A stretch of 64,000 bases of DNA from Aphelenchoides besseyi (GCA_024699855.1 JAMPIQ010000001.1:3472001-3536000); one strand, 5' to 3'. Positions 1 to 12,598 are shown, counted from the stretch's first letter. The notes: a model not told the origin generated them from the sequence alone. Program-made: numbers and translations.

Positions 1-2422
1 CTACGCAGATTCAAGCTGCTAATTCAACTTGAAATTCCGCATCGGCCCAAAGGCAAAAAAGCTACAAGATTAGAAATGTTTATTTTTACTCACTCTTTTC
101 GTAATCGTAGCAAATATCAAATCATATAACTAATTCATGGACAGAGACCTTTTGTGCAAATCAAATTCGCGTATTTTTGTACGAACAGCTGCGTTTCCTT
201 CTGAAAACTTGGCCTTCGGGTTTCCGGTAGAATGTGGGCGGAGTTAATTTGATCATTGAGAACCTAATGTCCGCTTCTTTGTTCAATAGTGCATCCATGT
301 CGCTGGTAGTCATCATAACTACGATGGCTGACCAACATTCGACAGTTTGCCTTTTTGTGGCGAAAAGTTTCTTCGTCACGTTGTATTTGATCTCCGAATG
401 CTTCGACTTCATTTCCGGCTTTGCCCTCAGGCCATACAGTAAGTAGGAGCGGCATTCCAACGAGAAATTTGTTGTTTTCCTCGTGCTTCAATTTACGTCA
501 CTGCGCCCGAACAGGCGGCAGTACGATTCGAGAAACGTAAACGTCACGCAGTCCGTTTCCTTAATAGGTGAACAAAAGTATTCTTTCGTTTAGTTGAGCG
601 GCCCAAAGCGTTTGTTTAACAACTGGAGGGGTTCTCGTCATTGCCAATTTTGACCACTTAACAAGACGAATTTGTCACCACCCGCAGCTTTAAACGAACA
701 CTTGAGTTTTGTGTCCGAAAAGTGAGACGTGGGTGGAAATGGAGAAATAATGAATATAAATGGAGGACATTTTCTAAAGTTGCACTCTTAACTTTCCCGA
801 TATTTTAACACGCGTCAAGTTTGAAGACGTTTAAATGTCATGAAGCCGGACATTTTGATTGGCAAACATAAATACTTTTCTTTCGCTTGTTTTTTTTCTT
901 CTTACAGTAAACGTCAACTAAATCAAAGCGGCCAACCGAATGGGTTGTTTGACGTTGTTCTTGGATTATTAGTAATGAGCGCATAGTGTTTAGCGGTACG
1001 TTCTTTGCTTCGATTAATACTCGGTACGTTCGACTTCATATATATCGTGATTCGGACGGCTTAGTCTCTCGGGATGACCATCGGTTAAACCACAGAAGAC
1101 GAGTTTTTTGTGAACTGGTGTTCCATTTCTTTCGACTTTGTTGACATAAGGGTTCGGAATTAAATGTCACAAAACGTTGGGATGAACAAGAAAAATGGGC
1201 GGAGCTTTTCGGTCGAAATTCTCTACCCACACTTGTTCATTGGGAACCTGTAACGGTCAAATGTGCTACAGGAAGAAACTCCGTTGTGTTTTGCACGAGT
1301 ATTTGGAAGATGGTATTTGAGTGAAATTTCTTTTCTGCAAACGTTCAGTTTGCTCGTTGAACGGAAGTCTCTTTTTACCGTAGAACTAGAACATTTGTTG
1401 TTTTTGAGGGTTAATGAAAAGACAAGTTAGTGGAAGAGTGTTCGGTTGTGTTGGAGGGAACGTAGAAAAGGATTCTTCTTATCATCTTCCTGTTAAGTGC
1501 AGAGAAAATAGAGGCATGATTGCGTAGAACAAAACTGGCGATTAGAAGCGATTACGCGGCGTGAAAAGCGGATTTCCACTTTTCTTTTGCACTCCGAACC
1601 TCCAGAATCTTCGGATGTTACGGTTTGTCTGAGAATTTGAAGTTGCGGAACAAAAAGCAAACGAACGGGTTTTTCGTGTTTTGTCCACAGATGCCCTTAG
1701 GAAATTGGAATTTCACAGACCTGCTGATGATGAATTCGATTAAACTTCAGTTCACGGCCATTTCACTTTTGCACGTCTATTCTCTAACCCGCGAACTGCG
1801 AGCAAACACGAAATTTCCTAACATGACCGTTGATTTCAAAGTCTCCATTGGGAATCGAGTTATTTGCTAAGGAAACGTGGACGTTTCATGAATCAAAATT
1901 TACGACAGGGGTCAGTGACCATTGTATTCAATTAAATAAATGTGTTGATGCTCTACGAAACCACGCCTCTGTTGGTCTCAAGCCTTGTAAGTAGCCATTC
2001 GAAGGCCGCTCAATTTTCAGTAATCGGATAGATCAACGCGGGTCAATGTTTCAACAGTTTACGTGCCGTAGAATAAGTCCAACGCGTTCAAACGTCGATA
2101 ATCGAAATAGGAATAAGTGATGCTTTCTCGGTACGAACGGAACTCCTAGACTTAATCTAAATATTGTATTCCATTGTAGTTTGTTTCTTTTCTGTTGCTT
2201 AGACGCGCGACTACACTACGAGTTCTTCCGCGTTTCTCCCTCTCAGAATTCACGTCATTCAGCTACGATTAGATTACGGTTTGGTGATGTTCGATTTTCA
2301 GCTATTTGTTGCTTACGTGATATTTGAATCGAGAGTAAAAGCTGACGCGTATTCTTGTCTTCACTTTCTTCATCCCCTCAACTTTCAGGGGTACACAAGA
2401 GCACACGCAAAACACCGTCCAC
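1..2422. other. No supported gene; upstream region of neuropeptide gene
   Basis: I see no convincing coding exon here. The open frames of up to about 100 codons near 160-490 and 1625-1870 show no recognisable domain and no good splice partners. The stretch is moderately AT-rich and probably holds the promoter of the neuropeptide gene that starts at 2423, plus possible distal parts of a gene left of the window. Confidence 0.4.
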
Positions 2423-3934
2423 ATGCGATCCTTAATTACAGTCTTTTCGATTTGTTTCTTACATTTGGTTCACAATTTCATTGGTTCTGTTGCTTACGCT
2501 CATCCTGCGGTTGTCGTTCTCCAAGACCCCAACACTCATAGGTAATTCAGGATGATGATAGAAACAAGAATAACATGAAAACGTTTAGATCAACTGCAGT
2601 CAATGATGAGTCCAATTTGCGTTCAAATGGATTGATGCCAATGAACATGAACAAGCGCAGTTTTGATCGATTCGACCAGAATCCATTCAGTTTTGGTGCA
2701 TTTTCCAAGCGTTACAACGAAGACGATGAAGTGTTTCCGGTCTATCGTCGAAAGAAATCCGTGAATCAACAACGAGTTCGTCGCGCATTCGATAGAATTG
2801 AGACTGAAGACTTCGGTCTTGGTGGCTTCAACTACGGAATGAAACGATCATTAGGTGAGTTCATTGGACAAAATTCGAAATGCAAATTCGCAAATGTTTC
2901 CGAACTTTAATTTGTGGAAACCCTAATAGAAATTCGATCAGATTTCTATAAACGTCAAAAGTCTTCAATTTCGTTTGCTTCTTGCAATGGAAACCAAACA
3001 AACTTTATGTCGAAATTCAACTCAAGAAACCCAACAAAACAACAAAAGCCGTTCACCCACACGATTCGTAAATCCATAAAAAAGAAATGATGTAGCGGAT
3101 TACTCATTGACCCTATGGTTTGCGTATCAAAATAACAACCACGTGTTTGCTAATCCACACGGCAAATTGCTGTTTTTTTTATTTTACTTTCCGATTAAAA
3201 AACGAAGCGTGGTAAGAACAAAAGGGAAAACAAAGACTGAAACGAGTCGATGTGACGAATTGCATTCTGAATTGCATAAATCACGGTCATTGCATATTTT
3301 CATACGGTAATAAGTGTCGCCATCCCGCAAGGTGATACACTTATTAAGTGTACTAAAAACGGAACCACCGGGACCATTCAACTGACCAACCGATGAACAT
3401 CGGAAGTTAATACTCGCACGATTTTGAACGGTTACATTATCTGAAACTTCATTCATTGTATTCAAACTTTGAAGACCTACAGTAGGTACAGTAGCCGTTG
3501 TAGCACTCGCGGTTTCTATCACAGATATTGGAAGGCAAATCCAAAACACCGCAGTCGACGCATGAAAGCGATTCCACAGCTAAACGTAAAAATAAGCTTC
3601 GAAGAGCGATTTCACTCACTTTTTGTCAAAAGCCAGAAAACCGCAATACTCAATCGTAACATCGAACTTATGACCGAAAGAATCTTGAAGTGAATTTCTC
3701 ATTCAACTCGATGGCCATAAAAAGCTATGAGTCAAGAATCCAACATTTCGTTTAACGGTTTTGTTTACATTTATGATATTTTCAGGCAACGATGCGCAAA
3801 CTCTACCCAATCGACTAGAACTCGCCGCCCTCGAGCAGCCGTTTCGACCCAAACCGCAACGTCTTTCGATTGCCAAACTTTTGCAACAAACAAACGAGAT
3901 GGATCCATCGTTGTATTACATGCAGAACAACTAA
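2423..3934 (+). CDS. Orcokinin-like neuropeptide precursor (NLP-14/NLP-15 type)
   Basis: Three exons: 2423-2541, 2589-2854 and 3786-3934. Intron 1 (2542-2588, 47 nt) and intron 2 (2855-3785) both join the frame without a break. Exon 1 encodes a signal peptide (MRSLITVFSICFLHLV..., cleavage likely after VAYA). The rest holds two related peptides set off by basic cleavage sites: SFDRFDQNPFSFGAFS, flanked by KR on both sides, and AFDRIETEDFGLGGFNYGM, preceded by RR and followed by KR. The (A/S)FD...FxFGxF pattern is that of orcokinins and of nematode NLP-14/NLP-15, which are secreted neuropeptides cut from a precursor by proprotein convertases. The last exon gives a non-amidated acidic/basic tail ending in YYMQNN. 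The second intron is about 20 times longer than its neighbours because another gene lies inside it. The orcokinin assignment rests on motif resemblance only. Confidence 0.72.
3184..3662 (-). CDS. Ly6/three-finger GPI-anchored protein, nested in neuropeptide intron
   Basis: Exons on the minus strand: 3662-3620, 3579-3490 and 3440-3184. Phases agree (1 and 1). Exon 1 encodes MLRLSIAVFWLLTK, a signal peptide start. The mature part begins LSCVDC and carries eight or nine cysteines, ending in the Ly6-type signature ICNDRDLCN at about residue 95. It is followed by a hydrophobic tail (LVSVFVFPFVLTTLRFLIG) typical of a GPI-attachment signal. Proteins of this fold sit on the outer membrane face and often modulate receptors or channels; nematode relatives include the HOT/ODR-2 group. 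The donor of exon 2 (GTACCT) is not a strong one, and a use of GTCTTC slightly downstream would change a few residues. The whole gene lies in the long intron of the opposite-strand neuropeptide gene. The family call is by cysteine pattern. Confidence 0.6.
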
Positions 3935-4293
3935 TCTCGCCGTCAACTGCACCATCAACCTTGTGATACTCGATTGAAATCATGTTTCAAATTGTATTCA
4001 TTGTCTACATTGTAAGCGTCTAGTCAGTTGACTGAAAAGATAATTTGCACATTCCCAAATCTTTTGTATTTGCACTTTTTCTATTCGCTTAAAACATTTT
4101 GTCACACTTCTCGGAACTCATTCACTCCTCCATGAAAGGACCGGAATTTTTTATTTTCGATTTTTAATCACTGAAGCACAAATGTACGAATTGATATATT
4201 TATTTGTTTGTACATGAGGAGGAGGCATTTTGGTGCAAAATATCAATTGTTATTGGAATGAAGCAAACATGTTAAATTCGCGAACAAGAACTC

Positions 4294-6642
4294 TCAATTG
4301 TAACAAGTCGACGCGAGTCGAACCTCAACTCCCAGCTCTTCGAGGCGTTTCAAATCGATTGCATTCAACAGTGGCACTGAAGAATTGAGACTTCGACTTG
4401 AATGTTGAAAAGACTTACGATGCACATTGCGAAATTGCACTCGGAGACCAATTCGTTGCACGTTTTCCACACCGTCATGGATCGCATTCACACCCATGGA
4501 GTCGATTTGAGTCAATGATGAGCAATCAAATACGAACACGTTTATCCGGTTTGATTCTAGAGATGATTCCACGCTTCTTTGTTGACATTTTACATCAAAT
4601 GCATGAATAATTTTTCGTACTGCTGCACCAAAGAATTCGGCATTTGCAAACAAAAGCGGACCATCAAAATGAAAAATGCATACATCACACAAGTTGTCCG
4701 GGATGAAAACATAATTCCACGAGGGCCTTAAAACAATTGGGATCCCTAACTTTCGACATCTTACCATTGAATTCGTACAACAATTGTGATTAGTGAGTAT
4801 GAAATCCCGACTGCAAGTCCGGTAACAACGTTCGTAAACAATGTGCTCAAAAATGAAACGATCCAAATCGTCTAAACTCACGATTATCAGCATTTGCGGC
4901 GTTTACTTACGAAGTCTAGTTTGTCAGTAAACCATAGCTTGATTGGATCGTTGAATTTCAGCAAAACCGTACGCAACGAAACAACAATAATGACCGATAG
5001 AATGCACTGAACTCATTGGTTGTATTTGGAAAACTAAAGTTTATTACAAACCTGTGGTAATGGTTCGAAAAGTGGTCCAACAAAAAGAATGACAAACAAA
5101 ATCATTATCGCTGTCACACCATTAGCCAACTGCAAACGCAGAAATCAACGGCTGTTAGTAATGAAAACATACGGTAGTTCGTACTCCACTAGACGCCAAT
5201 ACTGTAGAACGAGCTAATGCTGTGGAGGTTGGAAAGACTGGAAAGAAGCCGGAAAGAAAGGAGTTCATCCCAATTGCGTAGATTTCTTGACGAGGATTCA
5301 CAGAATACTTGTATTTGCGCATGAAAACTTTAATCCTGAAATTTTGGTTCAAAGACAGTCGCTTATGTGATGTACATCGACAAATGCATCGCTAACGTAA
5401 CAACCGAAATAGCAAATGCATGTGGAAGACAATCGAAGAGCAAATTAAAAGCTGGTAATTGGGGAGATGGGAATCTGAAAAACTCGAATGGTTTTGATGG
5501 TTCGACAAAACTAACCCGTTGGGAACTTCACCGACTATCGCGATATCTTTTCTCCATCGAAATTGTAATGACAAAGTTGCAGTGACTGCCATTATCATGA
5601 GTTCGTAGGGCACCGAAAGTTTGAAACACTGCGAAAATTGGATTTTGGCAAACAACAACAAAAACAATGTACAAATGGAGATCACAATGACTTTCCAGTT
5701 GAAATCAGGCCACGCCAATAGTAGGTCCCATAGTCGCTGAAACTTAGACATTTATGCTACACAACTTGTTTACTTACCAGAAATAAACCAAACGGACCAT
5801 TGAAGTGTCGGGCGTGAACGCCGAATAAGCTTGGGAGCTGTGACACGATCGTGTGAATGACTGCAGCACAAACAAATCCACTGACCAGTGATTCGGAAAA
5901 GAAGCTTGAAAGAAACTCAAAATGCAGAATCGCCATCAGTATCTGAAATGCATTTACTCATGACTAAATGCTTTCAAACGTACGTGTATAATACCAACTG
6001 TAAACGTTAAGGTTGCAGCAACTATCGTTGGATCGGCGGTCATGTTCTGTTGTCGCGCTTTGTCTTGAATCGCATCATTAGAGATTTGACAAAGAATACC
6101 TAGAACCGAGCTTGGACCTGAAGTATTCTCATGTCCATTATTAGACCTGTGTACTTACCACGCGATACGTGCGCTATCTCTCCGAAAACAAGATAGAAAA
6201 AGGTCGAAAACAACGACGAATGCAAACCGTTGACTGCTGGAGTACCCGATAAAAATGCATATGCCAAACCTAAGCATTCAAATTTACTACGAATATCAAC
6301 AAAAAAACAAACCTTGAGGTACGAGAACTGCGCCGACTGTTACTCCAGCCATTAAATCGGATAGAAAGTCCTGCGAATAGTTTGAAACAAAAGGAATCGT
6401 TAACTCACCTTCTTCCATTGGTATTGCGATAACAACTGGAGAATTGGAAAGAAACCGACGAGTGCTCGACAGAAACATTCAAAACTTGTGAAACTTCGAA
6501 TTAACTTCTTTATTGAATGTCTACAATCAATGGAAATAAACGTGTCGGAAACGACTGTTACTTACCGAATATAAACTGAACGTTCGAACACGCGTTCTTC
6601 GTTTATTTCAAAATGAACATTAATAGATTTTGCGCTACTCAT
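4294..6642 (-). CDS. SLC26/SulP-family anion transporter
   Basis: A multi-exon gene of about ten exons. Exon 1 is 6642-6566 (start MSSAKSINVHF), exon 2 is 6520-6409 and exon 3 is 6370-6313. SLC26 hallmarks appear in the correct order: the N-terminal FFPILQLLSQYQWKKDFLSD stretch, DLMAGVTVGAVLVPQG (first membrane helix region), GLAYAFLSGTPAVNGLHSS, GVHARHFNGPFG, NSFLSGFFPVFPTSTALARS and LANGVTAIMILFVILFVGPL. The C-terminal STAS domain starts near IFHFDGPLLFANAEFF and runs to the stop. A 48-nt intron interrupts the STAS region near 4364-4411; because its length is a multiple of three, it can be misread as coding. SLC26 proteins exchange sulfate, chloride, bicarbonate or oxalate across the plasma membrane with 14 membrane segments and a cytosolic STAS domain. 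Substrate cannot be told from this sequence. Confidence 0.92.
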
Positions 6643-6873
6643 GACCAAGAAATGTGTCAAAAAGCGATCATCATAAAAATCTCAATAACAAAAACATCGA
6701 AGGAAAGTCATTTTGAGCAGCAGGACTCTTCATCGGACTCAATTGCCTTATTTCGAGCGAAGAAAAGCAGATTGATTTGAGTCGATGTAACATTCTTTAG
6801 CGCCACACAGTTATGGTCTGTAAACAGAATTCGAAACCTTTATTCAAAAGTCTAGAATGTCGTAGATGAACGT
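6643..6873. other. Short intergenic spacer
   Basis: About 230 nt lie between the start of the SLC26 gene and the 3' end of the F-box gene, both on the minus strand. The spacer probably contains the F-box 3' UTR and the SLC26 promoter. No operon-type signal was recognised. Confidence 0.4.
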
Positions 6874-8398
6874 TTAAGTGAGATGATAAACGCTGTTGTC
6901 ACTTGAACTGCTACTTGAGGTTAAATCGAGACAAGTGCACGAACTGGAGCACGAACACGGAGAACTAGTGGTGCTGCTACTTTCACATTCTTTGGTTGAA
7001 ACCGCTTTCAAATTCGAAACCTCCGGTTCATCATCTTCCTCTGAAATAACTGGAAAGTTGAGAAACTCCTGATTTCTTCGTTGTGCGCGATACATGACCG
7101 ATGTAACGTTGATCGAAAGGTTGTCCTGTCTATCGAACAACGTGATTGTTTTGAATTCATTTGACCTACACCGGAAAGTAAGGCGGCAACCACATCGTTT
7201 TGTAGGCAAGTGACGTGACCTTGTGCATCCAATTGGCAGTCAATGAGTAGGAAATGGCTTGACCGTGCTGTTCCACCTGAAAACAAAATCCACGAACTTA
7301 AAAGCAAATTTATTACCAAAAGTTTGCGATTTTTCGGCACGTTGATTTGAACATGTGTGGAGGAAAGCATGTGATACAAAACCAGTTTTTCGAGGCATTC
7401 GGGCAAACAATCCAAAATGAAACGTTGGATGTCTCTCGCTTGGACTGTTGCAACGGCTACGCACAACTTTTCCAAATGAACAAAATTCTTCAATGGTTTT
7501 GCAATATCGGAGCGCAATGATTGAGAGTTGACAACAAAAATGGAAGATGGAATTTCCAATGTTTTCACAAAACAAAAACGCTCTGGAAAACTGGAAGTTA
7601 ACGAAGTCAAATCCAACAAACCAATTTCCTTCCAGTAGTTCGTCGTTTTTGCCGAATCACACAACGCGCCGCCAATACGCAATTCGCGGCAGGTCGTAGA
7701 GTAACGTTCAGCCAAACAATGCAGAGTGTTCACATCCAACAAAACGTTTTGCAACACAACTACTTGAAGACAATTCGATCGAATACGTTGAATGTGTAGC
7801 GGTGTAATGACATTGGCAACACTCGGCAAGAGCAGCTGATTGCTGAGAACAATCAGTTGACGAAGATTCTTCGAACTGATTAGTGAGCTGACAAATGCCG
7901 GTAGACGACGAAAGAAATCACGTGCAAAGAAGTCGTGTCCGAACGTCACAGTGTGTATGGCTTGTCGTGAACGAAGTATATCGGCTATCAGTGGCATAAG
8001 ATTACGATTCTCGACAACCAACGTCGAAACTTTGCTGCATTTCGAGACCACTTTGACCAAAAAAGACTGCGAATGATGTAAACCAAATGAATTGGACTCT
8101 ACTTTTACCTGCCAACGTTCTGATGCAAGTGATTGGAAGTTGAAAGTCGAAGAGAATTGTTCGTTTGCAACGGTTATCGAGTTAGTGGAAATTTGAACGT
8201 TTCGAACATCCGACCAATTCGACAATACGCAACGCCAATTCCGACAAACATGTTCGCAACGCAGACGATCTTCTATTGGCAAACTGAAAGCAAGAATTCA
8301 GATGGTCACAAAGTAGAAACCACCTACAAACTAAACACTTTGCGCCAAGTATCGTCAGTCAACGGGCCCAAGTTTGCTTTTTCGAGTTTAACCGTCAT
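6874..8398 (-). CDS. F-box protein with LRR-like C-terminal region
   Basis: Exon 1 starts at 8398 (MTVKLEKANLGPLTDDTWRK) and splices through a GTAGGT donor to give VFSFLPIEDRL followed by RCEHVCRNW, a clear F-box. F-box proteins recruit substrates to SCF ubiquitin ligases through SKP1. The body of about 420 residues contains leucine-spaced stretches such as LRQLIVLSNQL, LQVVVLQNVLL and LEKLVLYHML that look like degenerate leucine-rich repeats, the usual substrate-binding part. A 42-nt in-frame intron lies near 8068-8109, and a 44-nt intron near 7137-7180 leads into a final exon rich in Ser, Glu and Cys (SSTTSSPCSCSSSCTCLD) that ends at 6874. A possible extra intron near 7277-7316 does not keep the frame and was not used. 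Confidence 0.75.
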
Positions 8399-10105
8399 TC
8401 CGAAGCGAGCAAACGATTTCGAATGATTTTGGAGTTTACATCACTTTGCATTTGCTTAGAATTCAATTATGCATTGGATGTTTTGTGTGTAGCTTTTTTG
8501 GTGTTTCGTTTGTTTGTGGTGAAACAGGAAGATCGCGATTCATCTGTTCGTTGCGCGGCTTTGCCATCTCGTGTAATTCCGACGACAGTGTGCCTCCGTT
8601 TTTGAATCATAACGGCAATCTGTGGGTGTTGAAGGAAAAACGAATGTGCATAACCAACACGCAGACACGTATTTTCGCGAGACGTTTGCGCGAGTCGGGA
8701 CATTGGAAGGGCTGTGATCGTGAAGCGTCTTGTTTCCTTCGAATGTGAGCAGTTCACGTGCTCTTTCCCCATTCTAACTGCCGTTTCGACTTCGAAAAAA
8801 ACTTACGCAGAAGTGATGGTTGCACTCGTCTGGTTGTTATTTTGAACAATTAGTTGCCGGCGGCATTCGACTACGAGTTTTCTCTTCCCAACTTGCGCTT
8901 AGCCGCCGTAAATATCGGGATATCGCTGCGAATATCCGCAATGGAATCAAGATCTTCGAATTCGCAACAGCGACTTTTTAGTTGACAATCCTTCGGTTTA
9001 ATAGGCGAGAATCACGGTACGAAACGTTCCGTTTTTTCATGGGGAAGGCCATCAGAGAAGGGAACGATGGAAACGGCGGTCAAATTTCGTTGAATGACTT
9101 GTGTGCGAGGGCGGACTGACGATCATGATCCAAGCGAATGGAGGAAATAAACATCGGATTTCGGTAGGTGGGGCAAAAGCGGTTTTTTTCAGAGAGATCG
9201 GCGTTTGCTTTTTCCTCGATTTCTACTTTCTCCTTTCGAACTTTTCGCCGTCGACCGGATTCATTGCTTCTCCGACGTGTTTTACCCGATTTTTCTTCGA
9301 GTTCTTTTTTCACGGGGCTACGGCAAAAGTTGTTGCGTCGGAGTTGAAAGCGACGAGAGAATCCGCTTGCACTGCTTCTTGTCGCACCACGCATTGGCCA
9401 GCAGTTACTCTCGTCAAAATCACTTCTTCGGCTGACGGTTTGATCCGCTTGAAAAGAAATCGGTCGCTTTTTCGACGAGCCTCCCACTCGGCCTTTCTTG
9501 CGGGGGAGAAAACGAAATCTTGAGATCTCTTTCCGATTCCACACTCCTCCTCTGTCTTCAGTGTTTTCAAGTCTTCTGAGATGCCGCTTGATCAGCCATT
9601 TTTTCTTCGCAGTCAAATTTCGATTCATTTTACTCTCTACTCTAAAGACTGGACATTCGACCATCAATTCGTACTTCTTTTCTATTCCGTACTTCAGCAG
9701 ATAGCTATGGAATGTAAAGAAGTATGTAGTGTTGTCGGATGGTTTATCAACGAAACGGTAAGTTAAATTGGCTGCGTATAGATCAATTCGTAAGTTCGTT
9801 TAATCGATTGCTTTCAATTTCACTGTAAGTTTCTTTGTTTCAAGTTCATCGCTTTCTTTTCTTCAAACTAATTTTGACGATTTCAGGTTTCGCTTTAGAT
9901 TTTGAAATGATTTCAGCTCAAACGATAGTTGTCCTTCCCAACTCTTCTATTCCAACAAGTTTACTTTCCAATGACTTTCTTTGACGATTTCACTTTTGAA
10001 ATCACAAAACTTTTCATCACCACTTGTACTCTTCGACATTTCAGCACTTTGCGAAAAGCAACAACACACTTATGATTCATGCTTTCATTACTTTGTGTTT
10101 AGTTC
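8399..10105. other. No supported gene; F-box upstream region
   Basis: Overlapping open frames on both strands near 9080-9770 give low-complexity Arg/Lys/Ser-rich translations with no domain and no matching splice sites. They are best seen as chance frames in purine-biased DNA. The region probably holds the F-box promoter. The transposon described next has inserted at its right edge. Confidence 0.35.
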
Positions 10106-10111
10106 CCGTTG

Positions 10112-10124
10112 CACACCGGGCAGA
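10112..10124 (+). repeat. Left terminal inverted repeat of the transposon
   Basis: CACACCGGGCAGA is repeated inverted at the right end. The perfect part is 13 bp, followed by imperfectly placed GGCGTTAGC blocks. Confidence 0.85.
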
Positions 10125-10492
10125 ATCGGGCGTTAGCCTGAAACTTTTTCCCTGATTGGCATTGTGTCTGAATAAATTGTTCGCCTTAAGAAATAAATAA
10201 ATTTGACAAAAATAGTCCAATTTGCATGAAGAACGAAATGTTAAAGAGCTTTCGGGCTATCGAATGATACCAAACACTCATCATGGCATTCTGTTTTTGG
10301 TCGTTTTTTCGATCATTTTCTCGGTCCCGCTTTGCGGTGGTCAACTTTAAGTCGTTGTAAAAAAGGTTGCGTCGCGCGTATTTCAATTTCAGCGTGTAGA
10401 ATTGTTCGTTATGACGTGCCGTATCTATGTTGCAAATTTCGTGTCGATAGGAGCACTTTTGACAGTTATTTAGCAACTTTTCTATTACAGAT

Positions 10493-12463
10493 ATGGAGAA
10501 AAACGCTCAAAAACAGGCTGCTGCTCGAGCTGGAATTCAAAAACGGCAACAAGAAGTGGAACGACGACGTCAGCAGGGCGAAAGGATGAACGAGAAACGC
10601 CGACGACGATCAATGGACGATGGACTAGTTGCTGGACCTTCGATGCAACAACCGCCAGCTCCTCCAGTTGTCACTCGTTCCAATGTGTCCAACGAACTTG
10701 TTAATGCTCGCATTCAAATCTTGGAACATCAACGGTATTTTTAGAAGTTAATCTGTTGTTTAATGTCGATTCTTTAGAACGATTGCAACTTTGACCGAAG
10801 AAAACGTTGAATTGCGTCGTGAGATTGCCGAACTTCGTCAAGAGAACTCGGAACTTACGTTGATCAATGAGACATGGTCGCTCTTACAAGAAACGCTGTC
10901 TCAACAATCTTCAAGCAGTTCAACTCCGAGATCTCGACAAACTTCTGGTCAAACAGCACAACAATCGGCATCTGATTCAAACGTCACTTTTGGTGCTTCA
11001 ACTTCTCAAAATCCAGCACCGTCCTCAAGCCGCAATACTCTGTTCAGTGGAGTACGAAAAGTATTTGGAAACCTGAAAATTCGGCAGAAGAATGAATGGA
11101 CGAAACGTCTACGAGAACTTGGGGTTCCGATTGATACCACCGACAAAGTAAAGTTCACCGCTGGACAATGTCGAGATATCCGCCGTCTCCTCAACTTGCG
11201 TAAGCGTCAGTATGGAGCTTTGGCAAAACTTTGGCCAAAACTGATGTCTTACGAATCTGTTCGATTAGCTCAATTGAATCAGGTCGAGGAGATTGGTGGA
11301 TTTGGTTCAACGGAAATTCGGGACAACAAGAATCGAGTGGTGTCAATTTGTTTTGCCAAGGATGTTCGTTGTTTGGCCGTCAAGTACATCGAAAGACTTG
11401 TGCATTACGAATGGAATGATGAAACGCCAGAAGCAATCAATTTGGTTTTCACCGCAGATGGAGGTGGTCGATACGTCAAGATCGGATTTTTCTGCTCAAC
11501 TCGAGTGGCGAACCCGGGATCACCTCGCAACTTGGTTGTTGTTGCAGCATACGATGGACCAGAGCAAACTGAAGTTTTGAAGGTGGCAGCTTCAAAGATC
11601 TTCGAGTTTGCCGCGGAAGTTGCTCAACATGGCTTGGAGATCGATGGTAAACAACTGAACGTCGTCCCACTCTTCTCGTCTGACATCAAAATGTTGAGCA
11701 TCGTTGCCGGCACAAACCCACCAGGTGCTCGATTCTTTTGCCCATGGGGGAATGTGGATCGACATGAACATCGACTTCAAGAAGCTGAATGCGTTCCATG
11801 GATTGATGATCAACGCCCAAATCGTCTCATCAATTTGCCGCTTATCAACTTTGCTGTTCCACCTCTTCACGTTCTGATGCGTTTGGTCAACGGCCCTTTG
11901 GAGCAAATGTGGAAAAACGAAGAGCAGAAGAACCAGCTGAAGTCGATTTTCCGTCTTGCCGGAGTCCAACTAACTCACAAAAAACGAAGTCGTTGCTCAA
12001 TGGTGGTGATTGTCAAAAATTCTTGAACTTCATCATCGATACGCACGAACGATGGGAAACTGACCGATCGACTAGCAATTTCAACGATCTCGAATACCAT
12101 GAAGTCTTCTTGGACATTGGGCGTTTGAGCAAGTATGCTTTAGTCATCGACAGAAGTTTCACAGAAGACGAATTGTTGTATTTGGACGAAACAATTGTTC
12201 ACGTTGCCACATCATGGCGAAACAACAATTTGCCGTCCATCAACATGCTCCACTTTGTCGAAGCTCATTTGTTGGATTTTGTTAAGCGATTCGGATCATG
12301 GGGCCGATTTGGTGAACAGATCATCGAGCACGTTCACAAATATGGGAACAGAAGCGACGATCTAAACTTCGGCTTCAATGAAAACAAGCGGCTCCAGCAT
12401 TTTCTGACCGATCATCTCCGTCTTGTGTTAGCGGACCGTTCATTAGTTGTTTTTAATGAATAA
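10493..12463 (+). CDS. Putative transposase of the 2.5-kb element (frameshifted)
   Basis: Exon 1 is 10493-10734 and exon 2 starts at 10778; the 43-nt intron keeps the frame. The protein begins with an Arg-rich basic region and a coiled coil (LTEENVELRREIAELRQENS), then a Ser/Gln-rich linker, then a domain of about 400 residues. Conserved-looking marks are FTADGGGRYVKIGF, FSSDIKMLSIVAG and ARFFCPWGNVDRHEH. This order (GGG-KI ... S-D-K ... CPW) reminds me of an RNase H-like transposase family seen in other animals, but I cannot name it. Between 11979 and 11984 there is a run of six A; reading continues only after a one-base shift there, into a further 150 codons ending at 12463. No GT-AG intron explains the shift, so it is either an inactivating indel or a base-calling error. 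Its place between the inverted ends is the main evidence for a transposase role. Confidence 0.6.
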
Positions 12464-12585
12464 ATAAACGATAAAATAAATTGTTGTCAAAGCAAAAAAG
12501 ACGCTTCCAAGCGGACCAAAAAAATCCCGTTTGAATTGGCGCGCATTTTCAAAGAGCGAAAAGCTAACGCCGGCTTTAGCTGTCG

Positions 12586-12598
12586 TCTGCCCGGTGTG
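12586..12598 (-). repeat. Right terminal inverted repeat of the transposon
   Basis: TCTGCCCGGTGTG is the reverse complement of the left end and is followed directly by the second CCGTTG copy. Confidence 0.85.

Noticed and set aside
4364..4411. Extra STAS-domain residues in the SLC26 gene
   Set aside because: The 48-nt stretch opens GTAAGT and ends TTCTTCAG; it is an in-frame intron, and removing it restores the STAS sequence.
8068..8109. Extra residues in the F-box protein
   Set aside because: A 42-nt in-frame intron with GTAAAA and TTCGCAG borders is the simpler reading.
9080..9667. 195-codon minus-strand frame
   Set aside because: Composition is low-complexity Arg/Lys/Ser, it overlaps comparable frames on the other strand, and no domain or splice partner is seen.
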